Source of the DNA: Gnetum montanum
Taxonomy: Eukaryota; Streptophyta; Gnetopsida; Gnetales; Gnetaceae
Assembly: GCA_015680685.1 (NCBI GenBank)
Contig: MNCI01005291.1
Location: 34,032 to 98,031, forward strand
Direction of reading: 5' to 3'
Length of the DNA: 64,000 nucleotides
Under the pieces are notes generated by a model. It was not told the DNA's origin and ran no database searches. It saw nothing but the letters and a program-made list of their open reading frames with translations. This document shows positions 24,105 to 36,079 of the stretch, one piece after another. Position numbers and translations under genes: made by a program. Each line of letters begins with the position of its first letter. Positions within the stretch are counted from its first letter, which is position 1.

Positions 24105-27100
24105 TAACCAATTAATAAAGGATAGGACAGTAGGGTATAACCAACATGGAAGTTGATCCAAGAGCAAGTTAGGGAATGAGTTGAATGAAGGAAATTCATC
24201 TCAGATCCTTAAATCATAGGAAAGGTTGAGACCTTCAATTTATAAGCCATTCTTGCACCTAATGAAGTAGACCTTGTGTGGTGACGTTAAGCCCAATTAA
24301 TCCTAGGAAGGGCCTTCCTAACTAAGTTATATGTGGACTCCAAGCCAATTAATAAGAAATTATTATAAAGAAAATAATATAAATATGTACATTATCTAGA
24401 AATAAATCAACATAATATCGATTGATATCGCTTCTCTTGACTTAGGGTGATTAGCATACATCACACTATCTATGGATATCAAAGTATTAATGTCTATAGC
24501 GGCTAAAAAAACCCATAAAATGATTTTTCTCGAAGAGGATCAACGGACCGATGTTTCACTATAAGATAAATCAAGGTATGTATATTCTAATGATATAGTT
24601 CAATATCATTGCAATGAAACTCAGGTTTTCAATACAAATTTTGATTTAATAGATTTAAATGGATATGGGTATATCAACCTATATCAATTAGTTTGATCTA
24701 GTTCAAACACCAATAAATTTTAGTTAAATTATTACATTTGAATAATGCAAGTATGATACAAATTGATATTTTTATTAGACATTTAAATTCATATAGCCTA
24801 GATCAACCAAGATTGATATGTTTAATATTTTCCCAAGCACCTCGACTATTATTAGTACAATCATGATAATAATTGATACATCCATAACCTAAATTTATTA
24901 TATATCGATCTATATCGATGGACCTATAAAGTTCAACCTAAAACTCACTGATTCATATCAAACTTGCAATAAGTATAAACATCATTAAAATTTAAAACAT
25001 AATAGGTTCATGAATAAGGTGGTGAATTTTTTATATAAAAGCCACCACCCCAACCAAAAACATTACGCAATTTATTTGAGACATGAACAGTGCAATTTAG
25101 AGCTCCTACCTTCAAACCTTAGGGCCTTCATTTTTCCTTGAATCTCTATCATAATGCCCATCTAGGAGGAACCACAATGATCAATAGGGTCACATTCCCA
25201 TGTGAACCCCTCCTCTTCACTCTTCATCAATTGGTAAGAGAATTACAATTGCTTTTTGGTTTCTCCCAAATCATGTAAGCAATGTTAATCTTGTTTCTTT
25301 TGCTTCTCTTTTTTTTTTTGTCATTAGTGCAACCATCCATTATATAATGGTTGAATCCACCAACACCAAATAATAGGTATAGGTGAGTATCAACTTTATT
25401 GAGGAGACTACTGATAACTTTAGTTTGTTAAAATTTTTTCATTATTTTGTAGGCACTAAGAAGCAAATGGCTGAAGATCACTCTGTGGCACCATGAACCT
25501 AACTACACCAGGTGGCTTAACTACATGAATGCAAAAATCCTACAACAACTAGAGATAATGGGATACATAACTTTCATCAAGCCCCCTCTCAATTTGTTTG
25601 TCTAGGAGGAGGTTCTAGAATTTTACTAGAACCTCAAACCTCATCTAACAAAGGCCAATCCTCTAGAACATTATTTAGTATCTTTCATTTAGAAGACAAG
25701 GGTGAAGGTCATAGTGGCTAAGTGCAAGAGTGGTTTGGACTACCAACCAAAGGGGAAGACATTTTTAATTTAAAGATGAGTAAAAAGAAGAAGTATGATC
25801 TCTTCCACTAGTTTATTAGAGAGATCAACAATGGTAGGCTTCAAGCACAAGGTTTGCGTTTCATGAACCCCTGGATTGAACATCAAGTGATGGCAAGGAT
25901 TATCATCACCAACATTCTTCCTTCCAATCACACAAGCTATGTGCTTAGCTCTACACTCCATGTTACGAAGACATTGAAGTACAAGGAGGAAGCAAATTTT
26001 TCTTACCTGCAAATTAGGTATCTTGTGTATCATTATAGTGATGATATATTAAAAGTATGTTTCCCATTCCTTATTTCATCAATCCTCTATAATTTTGCAG
26101 TTCTTGAGCTATAGATAGGAATAAAGGTGCACCTTTTCATTCTCAAGAAGGATAGCTTTGCCTGTTCTTTGAAGATTTACACAAAGGTTGGCCCATTAGT
26201 AAAGGAACCCCAAGAATCCAACTCTTCATTAGTGCTAGAGGCTAGTGAATTCCATAGATTCTAGGATGAAGTTTGGTCCCAAGTGCACAAGCTTCAATCC
26301 ACATAGAGGGAGATCCTCACAGTACTTCAGAAGGTCAACTCAACCATCACCACCATGGACAAAAAGGATGTGGATATTGAAAAACATGTCCATCCAAAAA
26401 TCCATGATGATGATGAAGGGGAAAAACCCTCTCAGTTTGAGGAATATATGGAAGTGGAAGTAGGCTCTAAGGATTAATGAAAGCCTCAAATTTAATTTAA
26501 TTTTGTTATCTCATGCTTGGTTAAACATTATGGACAATGGATAAGTTTAATTCTATATTGTTATATTATTACTGGACAATTAGTGTTTATGTTCTTTTTT
26601 TTTTGTTGAATATATGCACATTTATACATATTCAATTTTTTATGGCCTATAATATATTTGAAAATATCATAAACATAATTCTATTTTTAGTTAAGCACAT
26701 ATATTAATGTTTTTCTTTTTATTTTATTGATTTCACCTTTATGACCAAGCATTGGCCTTAGGCTAGTCAAGGGTTGTGTGAAACCCTAAAATTACTTCAT
26801 TTTTAACATTATAAGTTTAAATTTTTATTTTATTACTATTTTTATATATCAAAGATAATTGATTCTAGTAGTTTAAATCAATAAGTACTGATTTCTTTAT
26901 AAGCTTTGATATCGCAAGAAATCACAGTAGTGATAAAGATTGATATCGGTTATATTGATCCACATGAAGGTAATGATATAGATTAATAGCATGAATTTCG
27001 ATGGAGAGAGACTTGAAAAGAATTCAAGATATTGATTTGCATAGAAATGGGTTATTCATACCGAGATTGAGGACAACAAAATCAACTGTCCACTTCGATG

Positions 27101-27691
27101 AAGATTTGAATTGATTAATATCAAATTCCTCAATATCAATCAATTACCCAAATGATTATTTTTGTACATAATTCATAACATAAATAAGGATCACAAATTT
27201 GTACTCAAGAGAACTGACGAGGATTATAGAAACAAGCCACACCAAATTGAATCCTCTTTTGTATTGAAACATTTAAGGAAGATTGTTGATGCTTTGTGAT
27301 AATCAAAAACCATTGATGTATGAAGGCTATGAAGTTGTTGCATTGTGAAGATAGTAGAGTAAGGTCATGAATTAAGTGACACTCCTTTGTAATATTTTAT
27401 ATTTATGATAAATTTACATAACATCAATTTAGTTTAATTAGCTACATTCATCTTTAAACTTAATATTAGAAGTTAAGGTGAAGCTTCGTTGATTTTACTT
27501 ACGAGTGACAATCATAAGTATGGTGTTTTCAATTGAACTCAACTCTAATTTTTATTTGTCATTATGATCTTTTTGACTTTGAATCATTCCTCCATGGATA
27601 CAACTCATAGGTCAATCATAGATGAGGTGACATCTCTACAATGAAGATAACCATTAAGGTAACTCAACACTAAACTTTGCCTAGCTCATCA
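24105..27691 (+). repeat. 3' LTR of element C (last 242 bp certain, start putative)
   Basis: 27450-27691 matches the 5' LTR remnant and ends CTCATCA. The left limit is only suggested by the purine tract at 24096. Parts at 24400-24920 and 26860-27160 are rich in TATCGAT and GATATC words. TTTGTAATATTTTATATTTATGATAAA near 27389-27415 could be a polyadenylation region. Confidence 0.6.
25346..26463 (+). pseudogene. Extra ORF of element C, resembles putative plant transposon protein domain
   Basis: After a candidate intron (25383-25452), the text reads through broken frames as RWLNYMNAKILQQLEIMGYI, then PPLNLFVxEEVLEFYxNLKP, then KSGLDYQPKGKTF. The pattern RWL...L...G...I..P...V...V..FY.NL...V.G..V is that of the putative plant transposon protein domain (Pfam family of that name) found in Athila/Tat-related elements. 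The assignment is from memory of the pattern and needs a profile search. The tail (open piece 26245-26463) is charged and Lys/Met-rich. Function is unknown; such ORFs sit where env lies in retroviruses. Stops and frame changes show it is dead. Confidence 0.5.
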
Positions 27692-28670
27692 GGTAGTAGG
27701 GTAGAAGTCTTCATAGATGACTTCTCTACCTATGGGGCTACATTTAAGTAATCCTTGGACTATCATAAGCAAGTTCTTCAATGGTGTGTGAAGACAAACC
27801 AAAGGCTCAATTTCTAGATGAGCCACCTTATTATCCAAGAGGGCAATGTCCTAGGGCATAGTATTTTGAACAAAGGGATCAAGGTAGACCTAGAGAAAAT
27901 AAGGGTCATCCAAGGAATAGCCAAAAAACTAGAAACCATGAAAGATGCAAGGTCATTCCTTAAGCACATTGGTTACTATAGGCACTTCATTGAAAACTTC
28001 TCAAAGATTGCACAGTCATTGGTGGAGCTTACAAAGAAAGATGCATCATTCATCTAGACTAATAAATGTGAGAATGCACTATAATAGTTAAAATAGAAAA
28101 TCTAATTCTATAGGCACCAAACTATTCTATGTCATTTCACATCATGATGAATGCATTGAATTATGCTTTGGAGAATGTTATTACATAGATGGATTATTAG
28201 AAATGTATATATTACATCCACTGTGCAAGAAAAAGCATTGTGGGTGCACAACTCAACTACACCATCACTAAAAAGGAGCTTATGGTAGTGGTGTACATGT
28301 TAGAAAAATTTCAGCACTATGTGCCTGGATATAAATTTTTTGTGCACACCGACCGTAGCGTTATTCGGTTCCTAATGCATAAGCCAACGATGAGCCCCCA
28401 TGTCATACAGTGGTTGGTGATCCTCCATGAGTTTAATTTAACAATGGTTGATCAAAAGAGGACTAAGAATGTGATGGTTTTTCACTTGTCTCAGTTAAGA
28501 TGGGATATCAAAGAGGATGAGAGCCCACTATTTGATCAATTTCCTAATGTACTCCTCTTTTCTAGTGCTATTAATTCTCAACATCCCAAAGAAACAAATT
28601 GGTATGAGCACATCCTCTTCCATATACTCACACAAGAGATGTCACGGGAGTGGAACCATAAGAAGAAATA
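27692..28670 (+). pseudogene. RT palm/thumb and RNase H remnant of element D
   Basis: VEVFIDDFSTYGATF (about 27700-27745) is the YMDD-type box with both Asp. The thumb gives QEGNVLGHSILNKGIKVDLEKI, and the connection gives FLKHIGYYRHFIENFSKIAQ (27818-28057 open). RNase H appears at 28240-28671 as YTITKKELMVVVYMLEKF (catalytic Glu), FVHTDRSVIRFLM (Asp) and TKNVMVFHLSQL, where Phe replaces the last catalytic Asp. A frame change and stops lie near 28060-28230. Confidence 0.88.
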
Positions 28671-28679
28671 ATAGTTTCT

Positions 28680-29950
28680 TTATTAGGGTAAACACTTTAT
28701 GGAAATTAATAGTAATCCCTATAAGAGTTGCATGGATGGCTTGGTACAATGGTTTGTCCCCGATGTCGACCAACTTTGAGTCTTCTAGGATGCACATGAG
28801 GGTCTTTTTAAGGGCCACTATGATAGGAGAAGGATGATCATTAAGATTCTCATGGTAGGATATTATTTTCCTACAATCTTCAGGGATTACCATCACTTCT
28901 TCAATTCCTACAATAGATGTCGATGCAATGGAGGGATAACCAAGAGTATGGAAGGACCTCAAGAGTGGATTCAACCACTAGAGCCTTTTGATCTTTGGGG
29001 GATTGATTTCATGGGATCCATCAATCCTATGTCAAATGGAAAGACCTACATCATCATGGCTACTAATTGCTACATCAAATGGGTTGAAGCCATGGCTATC
29101 ACTGACTATTCATCCTCTATGCTAGCCTAGTTTGTACAAAAAATGTTGTAAATAGGTTTGGTATGTCACAAGCATAAATTTCAAACAATGGAATACACTT
29201 TACTAGTATCACTTCTCAAAATCTCATGCAATTCTTAGGGGTTGAACATAAATTAATAACTCTATACCACCCCCAAGCCAATAGTCAAGCTAAGGTCACT
29301 AACAAGGAAATTACCAAAATACTAACACATATAGTTAGTAAATATAGGAAGGACTAGAGCAATAAACTAAATGATGTTCTTTAGGCTTATCACTCAACAT
29401 GCAAATATTCTATTGGTTATTCTCCCTATGAGGTAGTGTATGGAAAACTTCTAACTCTTCCATTCAATTTGAGCTCCATACACTTTTAACTACATGTGAC
29501 CTTGACTTGGATCTAATTCTAGCCTAAAGAGAAAGACTAATGAACCTTAACATGCTAGAAGAGAATAGATTAGTGGTGATATCATTGAATGAAGTGCATA
29601 AGGTACATAACAAAAAACATCATGACCTTAGAATAACAATAATAAAGTTTCAACCAAGAGATAAGGTGTCCTACTAGAACCTCATGCATCTACCTCAATG
29701 TACTAAATTCCAAACACTATGGGAGGTCCCTTATATTATATATGAAACTTTTCCATCTAGGTTCATGATGATATACCATCTTGATAGCCCAAATAAGATA
29801 TTATTAGTCAACATACAACAACTTAAACCTTTCCTAGAAAAAATAACAACTAGTGGAAATAATGCCTCAACAAATGGGAAAGCATGCTCAAGCTTTCAAA
29901 TCTCTTCCTTTCAACTTAGTCATGGGCGAGATGGCTATGCATGCTAACAT
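28680..29950 (+). pseudogene. Integrase remnant of element D
   Basis: The zinc region reads HEGLFKGHYDRRRMIIKIL then SYNRCRCNGG (28795-28940). The core starts with PFDLWGIDFMGSINPMSNGK (first Asp; open piece 28834-29130). Later ISNNGIHFTS has Asn at the second Asp, and YHPQANSQAKVTNKEI has Lys at the catalytic Glu. GYSPYEVVYGKLLTLP follows, then a tail with PNKILLVNIQQLKPF (29684-29947). Two of three catalytic residues are lost. Opposite-strand frames here are shadows. Confidence 0.88.
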
Positions 29951-30103
29951 CCTACAACTGGATCCTCAGTTTTCAAACTTTTTTTCTTTCAATCATTTTT
30001 CATATGTTGTTCATTTTCTTAAATATTTTACAATTTTTTTATATTTTTCCTTATACATATTTTCTTACATGTCTATTTTTTCTTTATTTCCATTAAGACT
30101 TTG

Positions 30104-30108
30104 ATGTC
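30104..30108. repeat. Left target-site duplication of element E
   Basis: ATGTC here and ATGTC at 40581-40585 flank element E exactly. Five bases is the usual size for Ty3/gypsy insertions. This proves that the D sequences on both sides were once continuous. Confidence 0.85.
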
Positions 30109-30432
30109 TTTTATCACCTTTACGCCATTCTATGGAGCAAAAATTAAGAAAATAAATATATATATATAAAGTTCCATAAGAGGCATAGAAATATGCACAA
30201 AAGGAATGAAACATTATTTGTGATTACATCTGCAAGATAGTATGAAGCTAAATGTAAGTGAAAAATTCTTGCATTGTAGACATTGTGATTTGATATTAGC
30301 AAATTTAGTGGAAAAAAGGATGGAACTAAAGAAGCAATGGTTGATATTGATTAAATAGTATAAATCTAAGGATACGTCCTCTTGATCAAAGAAAAATAAT
30401 TTATATGGTAAAACCCATGAGAATCTGCTAAT

Positions 30433-31478
30433 ATACCACTTTAGAGGTTGACATTGATTTAATGACTTGTAGCATTTGCATCTTTACATGCTAAGTAACT
30501 AGAATTTTTGAAGTGAATCAAGGTACACACTAATCTAGTGTTTACCTTTATCAATTTCATAATTAAGCCAACACATCATAATTTTGTTCCAAATTCAATA
30601 ATTAAAAGTATTGCTCCTGATAATGATCAAAATAATGTATAGCATTGAGGCAGAGATTAATTGAATATGTTTCAACAATAAAATCCCTAGAAATAGCAAA
30701 GTAAAATTTTTTAAAATGCTCATTGATAGTTTCATCAAAATTGAATGAATTGAATTAATAGTTAGACTATTTCACAAGTAAAATCTTATCAAAAATTGGA
30801 TGACCCTAATGTGCATTGGGAAAAGTCCAATAATATTTTGCAAAGAAAAACATAGAAAAAGACAAAAGAAAGTGGAGGCCCTACCTCACAAGCATATCAT
30901 AACTAAGAATAAAAAGAACTTGGTGTAGGTGTAGGATTCTACAATTGCAACTTGTCTTTGCACCATTTAGCACCTCATGGTAAATTTGAACATGTATGCC
31001 TTTGGTGGAGAAGATTCATGTGGTGGCAAGCATGATGGACATAATTATAGCGACTACATTAGAACTAAAAATCTTTTGAGCACTATTACCCATCATAATG
31101 ATGGTTGTTTCCAATGCCCTAACCACTGCACTAGCACTGTTGTTACCATTCTTCCTCTTTAGTGGAGTGCAAGAACCATAAGAGATAGACATGCTTATAG
31201 AACCAAAGCCTTAGATCATGTTTTCTTAGGTAACACACCTCTAGCAATTGCAACCAAAATAACAGCTAAGCCAGATCCAGAGACATCCATCAACAACAAG
31301 CAGTGGAGGTTGCATGCTAAAGGAATGAACGATCGATGGTAGCAACATAGAAAATCATAAAGCATGGGAAGGGTTTATGCTCATGAGGATAGCATAATAT
31401 TCCAAGTGTACACACAAAAAATCAACACCTATAGCAAGCTAGCTTCATAAGAAAAAAAAAGATAAAATATGCAACAAA
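30433..31478 (+). other. Segment present only in the 5' LTR of element E
   Basis: The 3' LTR joins the flanks directly (GATGAGAATTTTTTTCATGCAAGGG, about 39148-39172), whereas the 5' LTR carries this extra 1.05 kb between the same phrases. LTRs are identical at insertion, so this is a later deletion from the 3' copy or an insertion into the 5' copy. No domain is seen. An open piece at 30977-31162 (61 codons, His/Asn/Gly-rich) has no recognisable motif. Confidence 0.75.
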
Positions 31479-31788
31479 ATTTTTTTAATGCAAGGGACAC
31501 TCATTAAAAACGTGGCATAAGCCAAATTTTATTATTTTCAAAAGGGTATTTTCTTTATCATCAGTAAAAAATAATATTAATATAATCATGAAGGTATAAT
31601 ATGAAATTTAACAATAATTTGCAACTAAATGAATATAAAGAAAAAAGTTTTTTCTTTAAAGAAAAAAAGAGATTATTGAATAGGATACTTATAAGACATA
31701 ACTTATATTTCTCAAGTCATCATAATTTTTTCCTAGATATTCGTAATACCCTTAACCCTTCATGATTATTGTAACTACCCTAAGGTCA

Positions 31789-31798
31789 TTATAAAAGG
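31789..31798 (+). promoter_or_regulatory. TATA box of element E 5' LTR
   Basis: TTATAAAAGG lies in a block that is well conserved with the 3' LTR (39461-39470). It also corresponds to TATAAAAAG on the minus strand of H (54302-54310). Conservation across three LTR copies supports a promoter role. Confidence 0.75.
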
Positions 31799-33089
31799 AC
31801 CTTCAAATGTAGAAGGAAAGGGTGGGAGAATTTCGAAAAAGACAATTGCAGATTATTTGTAAGATGGCTTGCTAAAGACATCAACTCAACTGCTTTTTTT
31901 TAATCCTATGAGTTCATTCTTTTCCATTTTGTTTTATTTACTTAGCTAATGGTTTAGATAGTATCGTGGTTGGAATTTAATCTTGGGATATATTCTAGGT
32001 TGCTTTTATAGCTCTATTTTTGCACAATATTAGACTCCTATTAAGATTTACTATAGAAGAGCTTATGTTGTTGAAAAGCTTCAAGAGAAATGTAATAGTA
32101 ATATCTTAGTAAATTTTTCTATTTTGAGCATAGAAAACCTAGGAAACTATTTGGTATTTTGAGATGATTGAAATAGTTTTATTATTTTAATGTGTATTGC
32201 CTTGGTATTTTGATCCTGAAAATGTCAAATTTTTTGAAGGCTCTATTGAATTCAATCTTCAACAACTATTAACTAGCCAAAATAGAGACTCGTACTTTGT
32301 CGTTTACATAGCAATTTTTGGTAGTATAATAAGATTGTCTTTATAAAATTGTCTATTGAGCTTAAACAATTTGGACAATTTATAGTTGTTAAATTAGGAA
32401 TAGCTTTATTACGAAGTAGTTTCTAGTATCAATTTATCTTACTTGAATATAGGAGATTTCACACAAATCTTCTTTCTTTTCTTTCTCTTTCTAAGTTAAT
32501 TGAATCTCACTATATTTCTAGTTTTCTTATGGAACTATCTCTTTAAGGGAAATTAAGAGTAGATTGGAAAAATTATGCTCAAATGGTTTTGTAAAATTTT
32601 ATTTGTTACAACTAGCATACTATAGGGATCGTATAGACTAAGTGATTGAACAAAATATGAATCTTCAACAACTCGCAGTATTTGACAAAGATAGCTAAAT
32701 CTCTTTTGTGATAGCTAATTACAATTTCATACACAACCCAACCATGTCAACATTCACAACAACAAACACATACTCACGTTTAGTACATTTCATAACTACT
32801 AAGCTTATTTGAACACATCTAGTCCTTGGTGTTGCCAGAGACCAACAAGCACCTAAACCCTATTTGGAGACATTGGTGGTCCAGTCCCAAATGATCACCA
32901 ACTATTCTTTTAGCACTAGAAAAATGGTAGGAAAATTTATCACCTATGTTCATAAGTAAATAATTTATTCAAAGAGATTTATATCCCTAGATTTTTGGCA
33001 CTAAAATGAGAGCTTGAAAATTTGTCCTCTAGGTTCATAACCTAGATAGTCCTAGCACACCAACAATTCTTTATTTCTAGGAGGGTTTA

Positions 33090-34331
33090 AGAAATCAGCT
33101 ATTATTTTCAAGTTAATGACTTAACAAATTGATAGTTTGGAAGATTTTAAAGGCTCTAAAGAAATTCTTGATTATAACACTAATTATTCATTACAAGAAT
33201 AACATAATAAGGTTCATGAGTTTGGAACAAGTAGTGGGGTAAAGACTAGAAGGATAAAGAAATCACCCCTTCTATCTGGTTTCTTAGTCTATAAGAGAAG
33301 ATTAAAGAAATATAAAAGTGTAACAATCAAAAGGAATTCTAATAGGATGTTGAATCCTTAGCAAAGAGTTACACCATTATGATTTCAAAACTACAATGAT
33401 ATTCTTAAGGTAGTTTACAAATATTTTCATGAGCCTTTTATTCCTAGAAAAGCTTACTTGGCTAAAGAATACATTCACTTATTTGAGTTAGCTTTAGCTC
33501 ATGCTAATGTTCAACATCAAGATTAGGCTTGTAGATTGTTTGTAGCATATTTAAAGGATATGGCTCAAATTTGGTATTCAAGCTTGCCAAGTAATAGTGT
33601 CACAAGTTGAAATGATATGAAAATTCTTTTCTTAGCTTAATTTGGCAATCAATTAGATCAACAATAACTGTACTGTGGGCTAGTACAAGCTAAGGAGTTA
33701 AAGAGTCGATTAGAGATTTCAACATAAAGTTTCAAAGAATTTGTGGGCTCTTTCAAAGACAATATAGACTATTAGATGAAATGCTTAAAAATATTTATCT
33801 TAAGGATGGGAATCCCAATATTTCAATTTGGTTAAGGAGAACACTAAACTTGATGACATTGAATGACTACTTTAGTTAAGCTATACAATTATAAAAACAA
33901 CTAAACTTGAACAATGAAGAGATTATCACAACTCAAAAAGAGAAGAGAAAATGATGATTCTTGTGAAAGATTTTGCTCAACTTAAAGCATTATCAGATCC
34001 ATCTCATATTAAGATGGAGTAAGAGTTAGAAAATAGAGAATCTAAAAAGGGATCGTTTATGAAAGATTTATCCAACAAAGTAGTGAAACTAGAAAAGGCT
34101 TTGGCAAGAGTTAAAATCAAGGAAGAAAAGAAAAATAGAAATTATAAGAATAAAAATACAAAGTTAGTGGAAAATGAGGATGAAAATGATCTTATTATGT
34201 CTAACTTTCTTCATATTGAATTGGATAATGAGTTATCTAGTGTTCATTATGCAAGAAAATCTTCTAACAATGGATCTAATGATACTTCCTCCCTATCAAG
34301 TTCTAAAGAAGATATATCATCAGATGAATAA
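33090..34331 (+). pseudogene. gag remnant of element E
   Basis: The core reads LFELALAHANVQHQD, ACRLFVAYLKDMAQIWYSSL (about 33525-33585) and NDMKILFLAxFGNQ, the Gag pattern with AxxWxxSLP and S-W-D-M-K. A Lys/Glu-rich, coiled-coil-like stretch follows in the open piece 34059-34331 (MKDLSNKVVKLEKALARVK...), ending in a Ser/Asp-rich tail SSLSSSKEDISSDE. No clear CCHC knuckle was found. Several stops lie upstream of 34059. Confidence 0.78.
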
Positions 34332-34499
34332 TGTAATAACAATAAGAAAAATGGATATAATATTTGATCAAAAGAAACATTAACTACTTCTAGACCTCTA
34401 AATGTCATTTCTAATCCATCTATCAAGAGAAAATTCTTTCAACCAAGTAGAAGAGAGAAGAATAAAAGTATAGAAGATCAAGAAGAGAAAGCTACTCAA

Positions 34500-35000
34500 A
34501 TTTAATCTTTTAATAAATGGATGAAGAAACTAGGCTTTTATGCAGATGGAGAATAGGATTTAATTGAAGATCTCAAACATGTCAAGGCAAATATTAGCAT
34601 ATATCAATTGTTACATATTGGAGATCAACAGAGAAAGGCGTTAGAGTTCATTAAGGGTAAAAAGAGAGTTGGAGATTTAGAGTTAAGCTACATGTCAAAC
34701 ATTGATAAGACAACAAAAAATAGCTATGATTGTACTCCTAATAAAGAATTTTTTCCTTTTCTTTAGATAACAAAGTTAAAAGATAAGCCTCTACATAATT
34801 GTTTGGTTAAATTTGGAGCTACCTCTACTATCATGTCATTGTCAATATGCAAAAAACTTAGTTTTGTTCCTAAACAATCCAATAAAAAGATTGGCCAAGG
34901 GGATAAAAGTAGAGTTAAGATTATGGATCAATTACCCAATGTTTTACTAGAAATTACTTCTTAACCCTATATCAAAAGTAGTGTAACTATTCAAGTGGCA
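34500..35000 (+). pseudogene. Protease-region remnant of element E
   Basis: ANISIYQLLHIGDQQRKALE (about 34590-34650) matches the conserved stretch that precedes protease in many plant gypsy elements (ISIYELL...HR.AL). The active-site region reads HNCLVKFGATSTIMSLSICK (about 34797-34856): the G-A-x-x-x-I-M-S part is kept, but the Asp is replaced (VKFGA). It would have processed Gag-Pol. Confidence 0.7.
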
Positions 35001-35235
35001 AACATACCAAATTCACATAGCCTTTTGTTGAGCAGAAGTTGGAGTGAAAATTTCTCTGGTTACATATCAACAAATTATTCTTATATGTGGCTACCTTGGA
35101 AAGAAGAGCAAAATCAAATATACATATGCAGTGAGCCTTTGATGAATAAAAACATTACTTCAAATGGAAAGAACAAAGTTATTGAAATAAGAGCTTTTGA
35201 ACTAGAATTTGCACACTTCAATAAGTTGATAATTT

Positions 35236-35254
35236 GGGGGGGGGGGGGGGGGGG
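35236..35254 (+). repeat. Run of 19 G between protease and aRNH of element E
   Basis: The run is followed by AAGAAG, making a 25-base all-purine tract inside pol. It is probably a slippage-prone homopolymer. Its exact length is uncertain. Confidence 0.85.
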
Positions 35255-35289
35255 AAGAAGTATCAAGATACGAGAAAATGAAAACTATA

Positions 35290-35725
35290 CTCTGATGGTT
35301 CTTATAACTCCAAAGCGTAAGAGCTGGGGTAGTTTTAGTAAAGGATGATTCCCCAAAAATATTCAAGGCAATTCATCTATCTTTCCCTTGTACTAATAAC
35401 AAGGCTAAATATGAAGCTTTGATTATTGGAATTAAAACAGCATTGCAAAATGAAATTAAGGTAATCATCATAAAAGGAGACTCAAGATTAGTTTGTGAAT
35501 AGATTAAAGATAATTATGTAGTAAAAAGTTCATTCTTGTAACCATATAAATAGTTTGTTTGCAAAATGCTAGATTAGTTTCATCACTACCAAATAAAACA
35601 TATAGGTAGAGAGGATAATTATATAGCAAATGATTTGGCAAAAGCAACATCATCATTATATGTGAGAAGAATAGAAAGTTATGAAGGTCTAATTATTGAG
35701 AATGAATATCAACCATTCATGTAAA
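35290..35725 (+). pseudogene. Archaeal-type RNase H (aRNH) remnant located before RT in element E
   Basis: Reading across frames: YSDGSYNSK (catalytic Asp, about 35287-35313), AGVVLVKDDSPKIFKAIHLS, CTNNKAKYEALIIGIKTAL (catalytic Glu), IKVIIIKGDSRLVCE (Asp), IKHIGREDNYIANDLAKATS (last Asp, about 35640). All four D-E-D-D acids can be read. The CTNNxAxYEAL and IxGDSxLV motifs mark the archaeal-type RNase H of Tat elements. Here it lies between protease and RT, about 400 bases before the RT start, while the ordinary RNase H still follows RT. One frameshift near 35335 and a few stops break it. Confidence 0.8.
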
Positions 35726-36079
35726 ATAACATAAAGCATTTACAAGTATTTGAAGATGATGAACAATTGCTTAGATTATTAAGGATTAAACAAGAATTCA
35801 AAGGTTAAATAATACCTAAAATAAAGTAAAGGTTTAAGGAAAATTCAATTCCTAAAAAGGTCATTGATTATGAACATGAGTTTAGCAAAAATTTACTTAC
35901 TAGAAAAGATATATAGAATCCAGATGATCAAACTTTTGAAGCAGTGAATCTCAAATCTACTAAAATATCAAGGAAGTTAAATGGCATAAAGAAAAAGGAT
36001 TCAATTTTCAAGAAAAGCTTATCATTACTCCTACAGAAAAATTTAAAAAAAAATTCTTAGTCTTAAGGTGATCTTAAAA

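Larger units (their letters stand above)
16904..27691 (+). mobile_element. Element C: degraded Athila/Tat-type Ty3/gypsy element with extra ORF
   Basis: The 242-bp stretch 16904-17145 matches 27450-27691, and both end in CA. A decayed tRNA-Asp-type primer site follows the left copy. Order inside: gag, protease, RT, RNase H, integrase, a ~1.2-kb spacer, an extra ORF, LTR. The integrase tail (KWKGPYLVVHFHANGSV ... FLVNGQRIKKYYQ) is the chromodomain-free form typical of Athila/Tat elements. Element B fills its 5' LTR. At 27692 the text changes abruptly to the middle of an RT gene (element D), so C sits inside D. Confidence 0.85.
27692..30103 (+). mobile_element. Element D, first visible part: RT to integrase
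   Basis: The text begins abruptly inside RT (GRVEVFIDDFSTYGATF) at 27692 and runs through RNase H and integrase to about 29950. It is the same family as element G, with matching text from about 59594. Its missing left half (LTR, gag, protease, first half of RT) should lie left of the window, beyond nested elements C, B and A. It resumes at 40586 after element E. Confidence 0.85.
30109..32903 (+). repeat. 5' LTR of element E (2.8 kb)
   Basis: The start TTTTATCACC corresponds to TGTTGTCACC in the 3' copy. The end ATCACCAACT corresponds to GTGAGCAACA in the 3' copy and to the inverted copy in H (GTCGCCAACA). It contains a 1.05-kb segment (about 30433-31478) absent from the 3' LTR. A conserved TATA box lies at 31789-31798. 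Confidence 0.9.

Noticed and set aside
34995-35348. 117-codon plus-strand open frame crossing the G19 run
   Set aside because: Its C-terminal half is the wrong frame of the RNase H domain (the DGS motif is read in another frame). It is a composite of linker and shifted sequence, not a gene.
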